DNA of 31,811 nt, taken from assembly GCA_032718475.1 (NCBI GenBank), contig JAUCBJ010000908.1, positions 1 through 31,811 of the forward strand, read 5' to 3'. Numbering within the stretch: the first letter of the stretch is position 1; the number at the start of each line of letters is the position of its first letter. Of the stretch, positions 10,115-18,550 are shown piece after piece. A model generated the notes under the pieces. It saw only the letters and a program-made list of their open reading frames with translations. It did not search any database and was not told the origin of the DNA. The translations under genes were made by a program, and so were the position numbers. Origin of the DNA: Nemertoderma westbladi. Its lineage: Eukaryota; Xenacoelomorpha; Nemertodermatida; Nemertodermatidae.

Positions 10115-10270
10115 AATGCAATAAATACACTCATTTTAATGCAATAAATAAGCAGTTTTTTAGGTTTTAATATACAGTTTTTTCCATGTAATATTATGCA
10201 ATAATTAATTCAATTTTAATGCAATAAATAATGAAGTTTTTGCAGTTTTAATATACAGTTTTTTTCAGGG
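10115..10270. repeat. AATGCAATAAATA imperfect tandem repeat
   Basis: Two imperfect copies (about 10136-10192 and 10211-10265) share TTTTAATGCAATAAATA and then GTTTTAATATACAGTTTTTT. An additional AATGCAATAAATA lies just upstream. The AATAAA words are part of the repeat and should not be taken as poly(A) signals. Confidence 0.6.
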
Positions 10271-10369
10271 AAAACGCCTGCATTTTTTAAAATGTGATTT
10301 TTTTTTATCATAGTCAACCTGTGGTCGCCTGTCAATGATATTTGTACGTTGTTTGTACTGAAAAATAAG

Positions 10370-10447
10370 AATTATCCGAGTCACCCTGATTCTAGGATGA
10401 CTCCGATAATTTTTTGATAACTGATATTTCCAAAGTGGAAATATCAG
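10370..10447. other. Two adjacent strong hairpins
   Basis: The first is AATTATCCGAGTCA (10370-10383) pairing with TGACTCCGATAATT (10398-10411), with one mismatch and a 14-nt loop. The second is CTGATATTTCCA (10421-10432) pairing perfectly with TGGAAATATCAG (10436-10447) around an AAG loop. They are 9 nt apart. They look like a terminus of a foldback or MITE-like element, but I find no target duplication. Confidence 0.6.
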
Positions 10448-10619
10448 TGGCTTATATCGTTGCAGTTATAACTGTAGAGTCAATTGTTCGGCTTCACAAT
10501 GTAAAGTGTGTCCAGATTTATATAGCTGCAGCTGCCCTGCCACGTTAGTTAAAGACAGTGCATGTAAAGTAAACACATACATGCAGTGCATTCCCCTTTT
10601 AGGGGTAGGCCTATGTATC

Positions 10620-10805
10620 TCGAGTGCACCCCATCAACAGCCGACTGCACCCCTCCAGAGTGCACCCCTCCCGGGTGCACCCCTCCCAAGTACACCACTT
10701 CCGAGTGCCAGAGAGCACCCCTCCTGAGTGCACCCCTCCCAAGTGCACCACTTCCGAGTGCACCCCTCCCGAGTGCACCACTTCCGAGTGCAGCACTTCC
10801 GACCA
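10620..10805. repeat. 15-bp minisatellite (GAGTGCACCCCTCCC family)
   Basis: About twelve copies of a 15-bp unit alternate between a GTGCACCCCTCC form and a GTGCACCACTTCC form. One copy is interrupted by CAGAGAG at about 10710. Because 15 is a multiple of three, frames stay open on both strands, which creates several overlapping open frames of no meaning by themselves. One plus-strand frame (TPPEC/TTSEC pentapeptides) runs on into the lysine-rich frame that follows. Confidence 0.85.
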
Positions 10806-11203
10806 AACTTTGGTTGAAGTACAGCAAAAGGTATTTCAACTATACTTGACAAAGCCAGCAGCGTTCTTGACAATACATTACTCAGACAAGCTAATCAGCA
10901 AGAGAAAATTACGAATAGGAAAAAACTCGCCTTTAAACGATACGACGAAAAAAAGAAAACGTACTGTTGAAAACAAGGAAAATATTTGTCAAAGCGCGTA
11001 TACTAATCGTCAATACTCCAACGGAGCATTGCGTTGCTTGCTGCACCAGTACTGATGGAGACTGGATTCAGTGCGACCAATGCAATAGATGGTCCCACAA
11101 CACTGGCAAATGCGTATTTACCATAGTTGTACCATGTGCACTAGATCAAAAATGGTATTGTGATGAATGTGACGGACATTTTCTAGAGGAATTAATCAAA
11201 TGA
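10806..11203 (+). pseudogene. Broken reading frame ending in a PHD-type zinc finger
   Basis: A frame from the 15-bp repeat continues through a basic stretch (TTKKRKRT, near 10950) that looks like a nuclear-localisation signal. About 20 codons later the homology-bearing frame changes. The +1-shifted frame 10967-11203 then encodes CVACC, IQCDQCNRWSH, GKC and WYCDEC (from 11030). This is the Cys4-His-Cys3 order of a PHD finger, although His-x4-Cys is wider than the usual His-x2-Cys. The frame stops at 11201-11203, so the finger is C-terminal. Family knowledge: C-terminal PHD fingers occur in pogo-like and other DDE transposases of invertebrates and in some LINE ORF1 proteins. No transposase core is visible upstream. 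I therefore call it a relic, probably from a transposon; an exon of a host gene is the alternative. Confidence 0.5.
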
Positions 11204-11264
11204 ATTAATATACTGTAAAGTGTATAATTGTTACCTATTATTAATGTTCTGTTATTATAATTAT

Positions 11265-12663
11265 AGCCTAACTAATTATAGCTATGGTTGGTTATTTTCG
11301 GGGAATCTCATTGATCTCGATTGCTCAAAGCTATACAACAGGATTCTATTAAATCGCATCAGGGATCCCATTGAGAGACTGCTCCGTGGAAATCAGAATG
11401 GGTTCCGTAAAGGTCGTGGGACCATGGAGCCCATTTTGGCACTTAGAAGGATAATTGAAGAATTATCAAAAAAGAAAGACAGGCACCTGGCTGTTATCTT
11501 TGTTGACTTCTTCAAGGCCTTTGATTCAGTCTCTCGCTCACGTATGTTCAGCATACTTTCATTATATGGGATTCCTGATGAAATTATTGCAGCAATCAGA
11601 TCAGTATACGATGGTTCGACAACATTTGTGTCTACTGTTGACGGTGACACAGAACCATTTGAAGTGTTATGGGGCGTCCTCCAAGGAGACACACTTGCAC
11701 CATTCTTGTTCATTATTGTGGTTGACTATGTTCTACGCATGTCCTTAGATCATCATAATGATGATGGGGTGATGATAACTCCACCTACTGGCTCCAGAAG
11801 TCGAGGAAATCCTGCCAAGTACCTAACTGATCTAGACTTTGCTGATGACTTAGGAGTACTCTCAGAATCATTAGAGGGAGCCCAATGGCTCCTCAACTCA
11901 CTAGAACATGCTGCTTCTAGTGTTGGTCTTTTTATTAACTCCAACAAGACCAAAATTCTGACAGTTAACTTTGAAAGTCCTCAGCAAGTCTCTGATCGGA
12001 TGAGCATAAGCTCAAAGGATGGTATTCTTGAGCATGTGGACGACTTCTGTTACCTGGGATCATGGATCCGGAAGTCAGGTGAGGACCTTCGAATACGTAA
12101 GGGAAAGGCATGGGCAGCCTTGAATAGGCTTTCCAGGATTTGGAAGTCACCGAGAATTAATCGGAAACTTAAGGTCCGATTATTTAGAGCAGCAGTAGTT
12201 CCAGTACTCCTCTACGGGAGTCCATGCTGGGCTCTAACTGCTGAGGACACCAAATCTCTGGATGGCACATTCACAAGAATGCTACGCCGGGTTCATTGTG
12301 TCAAGTACAATGCACACATCTCCAACCAGACACTATATAACATTGGAGGTGTCTCATTGGTTCCCCCAAGCTTGACACTAGAACAAAATCGCCTCCGCTT
12401 TGCAGGACATTGCTTTCGCCATGAGGACCAGCAGGGGAATATTCTACTTTGGCAGCCTCATGGAGTAAATAAGCATGGTGGACAGCCCATGACTTTCTTG
12501 AGACGTATCTTAAAGGACACTGGCATTAAAGATGCGGATGATCTAGCAAATGTCATGGGTGATAGGGAGTTGTGGCAGTGAAATTTTGTTGACAAGCCGG
12601 CACAGCATTCTTAGAAATGCAGCTGCAATGCAGCATGCCGATCCTAGTAGTAGTAGTAGTAAC
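11265..12663 (+). mobile_element. 5'-truncated non-LTR retrotransposon, copy 1
   Basis: This copy belongs to the same family as 18610-20821, and the two are nearly identical from about 11300 to 12655. It is flanked by an exact 12-bp direct repeat TATTATAATTAT (11253-11264 and 12664-12675), the probable target-site duplication. It ends in a (TAG)n tail, which is also where copy 2 stops matching. The 5' truncation lies just before the first RT blocks. Small differences from copy 2 near 11270-11300 suggest 5' end scrambling. The endonuclease and the N-terminal half of the protein are missing. The clade is not assigned. Confidence 0.85.
11328..12581 (+). pseudogene. Reverse transcriptase remnant of LINE copy 1
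   Basis: The frame is open from KLYNRILLNR to ELWQ. It contains motif A (FVDFFKAFDSV), LQGDTLAPFLF, the catalytic DFADD (about 11835-11849) and the C-terminal LRFAGHCFR...QPMTFLRRILKDTG block. Relative to copy 2 it has lost one base near 11325 (TGCTCAAAG against TGCTGCAAAG). That puts the conserved upstream residues out of frame, so the open frame's own first 36 codons are not homologous. A C-to-A change turns the codon after ELWQ into TGA (12579-12581), truncating the tail. It cannot make a complete LINE protein. Confidence 0.85.
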
Positions 12664-12675
12664 TATTATAATTAT

Positions 12676-14134
12676 TATAATGTTTTAATGCTGTCCGGTA
12701 CAGTTGAGGACATAGAGGAGAAACCAGAGACGGGCGATGGGGGGGTCCCATATAAGAAGCAGCCCGAGGAAGGACACCAGGAGTCGGGGATGGGTATGGA
12801 TCTGGAACCACGCATAGTGGAGAGTGGTGGAAGAGTGGAGGATAAGTCCAGAAAAATACCGCCTATAGATGAGTCAGGAGGAGAAGCAACAGCAAGAGAG
12901 TGGGCGGAGGAGAATGGGTTTGACGCATAGGACCTAGAGGCGATGGGATGGAACATAGATGTTCCTGGCGAGTATCGGTATGAGGATGGAGAAGAGTTGA
13001 CGGCGAGACATCGGGAGAGATGTCAGGAACAGACGCCAGTCCAGTTGAGAAGTATACCGATGGGGAGGAAACCAAGTAAGAAGACAAGGTGGAGAGGGAG
13101 AGGATGTGGGGAGATTAGACCAAGGGCGGAGAAGCCGATAACGAGCGTGACAAAGGAGGCAGGAAAGTTGGAGGAGGCGTGTTGTACACGCACATGGGGC
13201 TGGCAGAGTGCGAAGGGGCATTAAATGGTAAGCCATTATGCGTACCGAAGGATGACCGGAGTCATCGGGGGCTTTAATGCCAGCACACATATTGAGGGGG
13301 AGGCCAGCAGAGGTGGCATGTACCAGTGCGGATGACATGAAGGGCAGCACTCTACCGCCAAGTGATGACAAGATGGAGGGTGGCATTTTGCTGCCAGGGG
13401 ACCACGAGGAAATCAGTGAGATGACAGAAAGACCAGATTTAAGAGTGGAGGAGAAGGGAAGGTCAATTCCAGGAGAGTTGGAATTGACAGGGAGAGTGGG
13501 GCGCAATATTAAGAGGACCTACAGGGGCGCAGTGGGAGAGTTGCCTGCTGGAAGAATCGCCCTTTGGTTATTGAGTCGTCCAATATATTGGACGCCTCAA
13601 TTAACGACGACTCTTTAATATCAATCCGGGAGCCCACCAGGAGATTTTCTAGAGGAGACTGCCTTTCACATATCAGGAGGTAGCGACAGGGGCATCGTAT
13701 GGAGGAGTCATTAACACTCAGAGATACTTGGATAGATGGTCGCTGGAAAACAGGGTCGAGTTCAGGGACTTTCTGGCGGAGCAAGAATGGTGGAAATCAC
13801 GCGGGTGATGAAAATGATCCTGTGGGACGCTACCAGGGGGAAACAGGAGGGACACTCGGAGGGACCACCTGCAAAGCGATACCGGGAGTTGATAACACAT
13901 GCGCCCAAAGAACCAACGACGGGGCTTAGCAAGACGTTATCGGCAAGGATGAGGAGTCTCAAGGTGGATAAGACGGAGGGAAGGAAACGGCCCAGACAAG
14001 ATGACGATAGGGGCAAAGAACTCAGATGGTTCCCGAAGACGGGAGGAGCGAACGAAGACTCAGGAACAGTGGTGTGGGTGTGCCTGGAAGGCACCACATG
14101 TAGGAAAGAGTACGAACTCCTAAGTGCAAAATAA
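12676..14134 (+). other. Purine-rich region with decayed reading frames of unknown origin
   Basis: The plus strand is strongly G/A-rich. Frames look coding-like in patches but are broken. An acidic frame reaches a stop at 12928-12930. Another runs from 13277 to 13618. A short one (INTQRYLDRW...FRDFLAEQEWW) lies near 13710-13795. The last, 13736-14134, has a basic KTEGRKRPRQDDDRGKELRWF segment and ends YELLSAK. No RT, integrase, protease or zinc knuckle is visible. The run of shifted frames in one direction suggests an eroded ORF of a transposon or duplicated gene. The opposite-strand frames rich in Pro/Ser/Leu mirror the purine bias. Confidence 0.4.
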
Positions 14135-14700
14135 TCAAGTGCAATTAGTATGTACGTATGTAAAAAATAATCAATTAATGATCAAAATATATAACCAATG
14201 TAAGTACTATAGTCATATATAACCTTTTCCAACTAGCTACTGGGATTGGGGACAAATTGACTACGACAGGAGGACGAGACATTGGACGGATCCCATTTCT
14301 CAAGTGTGGCCACACTAATGAGAATGTGGGAGCCTCACAAGAGGGTATGGAGGACGGGAATAAAATATGGGTTGAGTACAGGGGAATCGGGGGAAGTACA
14401 GAGAGGGTGCGTAAAGGTGTGAGGAAGTGGAAAGAGTGCAATTCAAGTGTGGGGAGCGAGCATGGAAGAGGATGAGTCCCAAGGGACTGGTGAGAGAGGA
14501 AGGGACACGGACAGCAAGGTCTGTGAGGAAGATTTGAGAAAGGTTAGAGGAAAATTGTGTGGAGAGTGAGCACAATGGTCTCAAACAGAGACACCAGATA
14601 CCTCGGTACAACATAGCTCGCGATTGCACCAAGGATGGGTAGTGATAACAGACCCAGGGGGGGGTGGTCTGGAAAGCCGATCCCGAGAAAAGAACTCCAC
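14135..14700. other. Continuation of purine-rich DNA, no gene seen
   Basis: After a short A/T-rich gap (14135-14240) the G/A-rich composition resumes to about 14700. Short frames on both strands have no recognisable product. There are no repeats beyond the compositional bias. Confidence 0.4.
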
Positions 14701-14706
14701 CCCACG

Positions 14707-14932
14707 CCCAATATTAGATTGGGTTCCAGCGGAATTGAAGCGCACTTAAGGTTGATGCTATCTTCTCACCGGGAAGATAGCATGGGGGGGGGGAGTGTAA
14801 GCGGATTCAATTCCCTTCATACTCCACCCTAAAATGGGATCAGTGGTGTTTTACCAATATAGTTGGCAATGCGAGATTACCAATAAATAATCTCGCCTCA
14901 TAACCAACTCGGGAGGGGGGGGGGGGGGGGGG
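14707..14932. other. Hairpin cluster followed by a G18 run
   Basis: There are three stems in 190 nt. CCCAA pairs with TTGGG around 14707-14723. ATGCTATCTTC (14755-14765) pairs perfectly with GAAGATAGCAT (14773-14783) around a 7-nt loop. GCGAGATTA (14871-14879) pairs with TAATCTCGC (14888-14896), and this stem is enclosed by AGTTGG (14861-14866) and CCAACT (14904-14909). A pure run of 18 G follows at 14915-14932. The purpose is unknown; a structured leader of a retroelement or a recombination site are guesses. Confidence 0.55.
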
Positions 14933-15476
14933 CGACACACGCCCTAAGCCACAGAGAGAGGTGAGAGGTCAAACCACCTCAGAGGGAAAACCCAGCTAGC
15001 GAGGCTACCATCAGGGAGTAACACCTAGAGGGAGTGCCGAAGTGACAATTAGTATATAAGCCAATAGCGGGCAGGGAAGCACATGGGGAAGGATAGAAGG
15101 GCATCCATTGGGTATCAAAGGCCACAGTAATGTAGAGGTGAAACCAATATGTATCAATCATATATTTACTCTGATTACTGATTTACCGGTCAGTTCATTA
15201 TTACGCAGTTGCAGACTGGCATAGTTTTGACCGTCATTTTATAGTCTTTGTAACTTATACTACGATTACTGTACTGTTGCTGTGATCATTTATATTACAA
15301 TCTATATTGTTCATTAATCCGACTGTGCTACTATCGCTGAGATTAATACCAAGAAACCAAAACTCTGTTATTTTTCCCGACGGCCTTCGGCCAAAGATAC
15401 CAGCCCAGCAACTAAGTGACGTGTACTGCCTTACCCGGTCTGGATCATACAGTCATAGAACTCAATCCCGTCATAA
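14933..15476. other. No gene seen; TATATAAG word at about 15052
   Basis: This is mixed-composition sequence with no convincing frame. TATATAAG followed by CCAAT (15052-15064) could be a promoter of an adjacent mobile element, but nothing else supports it. Palindromic GACGGCCTTCGGCC at about 15379 is a minor stem. Confidence 0.35.
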
Positions 15477-15620
15477 CGTGCTGCTCGAAGTCCCAGACTA
15501 GTTAACCTGTAACCATAGTCAGCTTAGTTGTTCACGTGCTGCTCGAAGCCCCGGACTAGTTAACCAGTCAGCTTAGTTATTCACAGGCTGCTCGAAGCCC
15601 CAGAATAGATAAAACGACAA
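15477..15620. repeat. Three-copy tandem repeat, about 50-58 bp
   Basis: Copies start at 15477, 15535 and about 15585. They share GCTGCTCGAAG, CCC(A/G)GACTAGTTAACC and AGTCAGCTTAGTT. The first copy has an extra TGTAACCAT. The third is cut short after GAATAGATAA. Confidence 0.75.
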
Positions 15621-16060
15621 CAAATAATGGATGAGTGAGTTAAACCAATAAGAAATAATTTATTCTGATTGAATAAATTACATTACAGCATTAGTCTCAC
15701 TTTATTAATGTACCGGTATTCAATGTTAAAACAGCTTTGAATTTACCACCAAAATATAGGTGGCAGATGGCAGATCTGATCTGCCACTCTTTCCAGGGAT
15801 ACAAATTACATGCCTTTCAATCATTTGAATTTCCCGCGCTATGGAGTAGGGTGGCACCATTTAGGGACTTGTTATGCGCGCCAGGATCCTCACAGCAATA
15901 CGCGCCACATGACTGCATGACCCTGTCTGCCTGTTGCTCCGAGCCAGGATCGCTAATGCGCGCCACACATACAGACATGTTGAGCAAACTCTACATAAAA
16001 CTGTAAAATCCAACCTCAACCTGGCAGCCTGGAGGCCAGCAGGCGTATCCAGCTATCAGC
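15621..16060. other. No gene seen
   Basis: A/T-rich at first, then GC-richer with a partly repeated GCGCGCCAGGATC / GCGCGCCACA motif (about 15876-15970). A small perfect stem GGCAGATC/GATCTGCC sits near 15770. There is no convincing coding frame. Confidence 0.4.
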
Positions 16061-16370
16061 CTAGGGTAAGACGGGGTAAAATGGGACAAGTTTGGTATGT
16101 TTGGTTCTATAACGGTCCGACGAATCTGTACAAAAAAGTACAAAAAAATACAAAATAGTACAATATAGTACAAAAAGAGTACAATAAAGTGCAAAAATAG
16201 TACAAAAGAGTGCAAAAATAGTACAAAAGAGTACAAACGAGTGAGAAACGCATACAAAACGTGTATACCAGCAGACCAGTGTAGTATACAGCTATACAGT
16301 CGGTGATATAGGCGATTTTGGAACTTGCTAAGTCAAAATTGGACTTCCATTCCAATATCGGAATTAATTT
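16061..16370. repeat. Dispersed repeat, left copy, with AGTACAAAA minisatellite
   Basis: GGGTAAAATGGGACA is followed by TCCGACGAATCTGTACAAAA. Then come about 15 copies of a 9-12-bp AGTACAAAA / AGTGCAAAAAT unit (16130-16245), GAAACGCATACAAAACGTGTATACC, and CAGTCGGTGATATAGGCGAT. The same series is present in reverse complement at 25870-26045 and 24290-24415, so this is an interspersed family. Both strands give low-complexity frames here (LYSFVLF-type) that carry no product. Confidence 0.85.
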
Positions 16371-16568
16371 TGATATGAATTACAGTGAATTTTCCACGGC
16401 CTACAATTTTTTCAGACGGGATCTGAAATTTGACCTAAATGTTCTTTACTACAAAATAAGAGTTTTAACCGTGCACGAGAAAATTTCACGGTGCACCACA
16501 AAGACAACCGACATTTAAAGTTTTGCGCATCCAATTTTGTACTTTAGGTCCAATTTTGTCTTTCCATC

Positions 16569-16990
16569 CAGTAGGGAACATACCCTTAAATAAGCTCCAA
16601 AAGTGGGTTCTTATTTAAGGAAAATGGCTCTTATTTAGGGGTTTTTGGGCCTTTTTTGGATATTTTTTCGACATAATATGCAATAACTTGTTTCAGGAAA
16701 AAATACCGCATAATTTTATTTCACAATGTAAAAGTTGGGTCTTTCTTGAACATAAAGCAAAAAACCAGAAAACATTTCACCGTCCGGTTTTTTTTCTACA
16801 AGCGTTTTAAAATTGCATCAAAAATACGACTAGTTCCTAAATAAAGGGGATTTTTTAAATTTACCTTATTTAAGACATCGAAATTGTACACATAGATACT
16901 AAAAGTCCCTAAATAAGAACTTTTTGACCTGGATTTCTTATTTAGGAATACAATTGTATTCCAAAATCTGCACATTCCTTAAATAAAATA
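16569..16990. repeat. Left terminal inverted repeat
   Basis: It carries eight copies of a CCYTAAATAAG-like word in both orientations: 16583, 16610, 16630, 16836, 16864, 16907, 16937 and 16977. They cluster near the tip and in the inner third. Repeated short subterminal words in both orientations are what transposase binding sites look like in hAT- and foldback-type elements. The word also occurs at matching positions in the right repeat. Confidence 0.88.
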
Positions 16991-17344
16991 AATATTCCTT
17001 ATTCCTTACAGTATGTGTTACTTTGATTTATGTGTTACTTTGTTATGTGTTATTTATTTATGTGTATGTGTTACTTTGATTTATGTCAGTCTGTATATTG
17101 CTAATTGTTGGGTTAAGGATAAGGACAATGGTTGCACTGCACTCTATAAATCCTCTATAGAATATCGTATCATAATGAAGTAGCTAGCACTGGCATTCTT
17201 ACCTCAAACGGTAGCATAGAATAGCCCATTGATATTCAAAAGAATAGCCCATCGCCCATCTGAGCGCACATACATTGTCACGCATTTCGATGAAACATGA
17301 CTCAAGTAACTGTACATCGCCGCACAGTTTCGAAAAACTAACTC
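16991..17344. other. Interior of the composite element, no gene seen
   Basis: It starts with a short TATGTGTTACTTTGATTTATG repeat (about 17008-17090; three to four imperfect copies). Unremarkable sequence follows up to the decamer array. No transposase motifs. Confidence 0.5.
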
Positions 17345-18345
17345 GATATAACTCGTTGTTGCTCGTTCAGTCGTTGTTGCTCATTATTGCTCGTTGTTTC
17401 TCGTTGGTGCTCATTGTTGCTCGTTGTTGTTCTTTATTATTGCTCATTGTTGCTCAGTGTTTCTCATTGTTGCTCGTTGTTGCTCAATGTTACTCGTTGT
17501 TATACTTTATTATTGCTCAATGTTACTCGTTGTTACTCATTGTCATTGTTGCTCATTGTTACTCGTTGTTCCTCATGTCCTAATTATTGGTCGTTGTTTC
17601 ACGTTGTTGTACTTTATTATTGCTCATTGTTGCTTGTTGTTTCTCAATGTTGCTCGTTGTTGTACTTTATTTTTGCTCGTTCAGTCGTTGTTCCTCATTG
17701 TTGCTCGCTGTTTCTCGTTGTTGCTCATTGTTGCTCGTTGTTGTACTTTATCATTGCTCATTGTTGCTCGGTGTTTCTCAATGTTACTCGTTGTTGCTCA
17801 TTGTTGCTCGTTCAGTCGTTTTTCCTCATTATTGCTCATTGTTGTTCGTTGTTTCTCGCTGTTGCTCATTGTTGCTCGTTGTTGTACTTTATTATTGCTC
17901 ATTTTTGCTCATTGTTTCTCATTGTTGCTCAATGTTACTCGTAGTAGTCGTAGTTGCTCATTGTTACTCGTTGTTGCTCATTATTGCTCGTTCAGTCGTT
18001 GTTCCTCATTATTGCTCATTGTTGTTCGTTGTTTCTCGCTGTTGCTCGTTGTTGTACTTTATTATTGCTCATTTTTGCTCGTTGTTGCTCATTGTTTCTC
18101 ATTGTTGCTCAATGTTACTCGTAGTAGTCGTAGTCAGGTAGTTGCTCATTGTTACTCGTTGTTGCTCATTGTTGCTCGTTCAGTCGTTGTTCCTCATTAT
18201 TGCTCGTTGTTGTACTTTATTATTGCTCAATGTTACTCGTTGTTGCTCATTGTTACTCGTTGTTGCTCGTTGTTTTGTTACTCATCAGCTCATTGTTCAT
18301 TTGTTGCTCGTTGTTGCTTATTGTTGGTCATTGTTGCTCGTGGTG
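17345..18345. repeat. 10-bp tandem repeat (GCTCRTTGTT), about 1 kb, with 180-bp higher-order units
   Basis: A decamer GCTCRTTGTT with frequent single-base variants (ACTC, TTTC) is interrupted by GTACTTTATTATT and TTCAGTCGTTGTTCC inserts. The TTCAGTCG insert falls at 17811, 17991 and 18179. The blocks 17811-17990 and 17991-18178 share the same order of variants, including ACTCGTAGTAGTCGTAGT (17937 and 18117), so a roughly 180-bp block was duplicated. Ten is coprime to three, so all three plus frames read the same ARCCSLLLIV-like decapeptide and lack stops. The long frames (up to 324 aa) are arithmetic products of the repeat. Confidence 0.92.
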
Positions 18346-18550
18346 CATTTTTGCACCTATCCAATTAAGCTCAGAAGCTCCCTTATCTCTGCATCTTGCA
18401 ATGTCCTGTCAAGGTTAGGCATAGGCAGGTAGGAGGTCATAACTGTCATAAGCAGATAAGGGCAGAAGGAGGACGGTGCTGGGAGACGAGGTTATAAGAG
18501 ACATTATATAAGGATATTTAATTTAATTTATTTAATTTAATATATGAGAA

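Noticed and set aside
10000-10120. Frame without ATG reading ...NKVGGRGVDATEFCGCGELGGDIDELDRL... downstream of a pyrimidine stretch, as a possible exon
   Set aside because: It is short, has no recognisable domain, and runs into the AATGCAATAAATA repeat. Nothing distinguishes it from chance.
12863-14632. Minus-strand Pro/Ser/Leu-rich frames across the purine-rich tract
   Set aside because: They mirror the G/A bias of the plus strand. None has a domain, and the frames on the two strands cover each other.
15051-15066. TATATAAG followed by CCAAT as a promoter
   Set aside because: There is no downstream gene or element boundary to support it, and such words are expected by chance in A/T-rich DNA.
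17275-18432. Cys/Leu/Val-rich open frames up to 324 aa as a membrane or secreted protein
   Set aside because: The 10-bp repeat yields the same peptide in all three frames, and there is no non-repeat domain.
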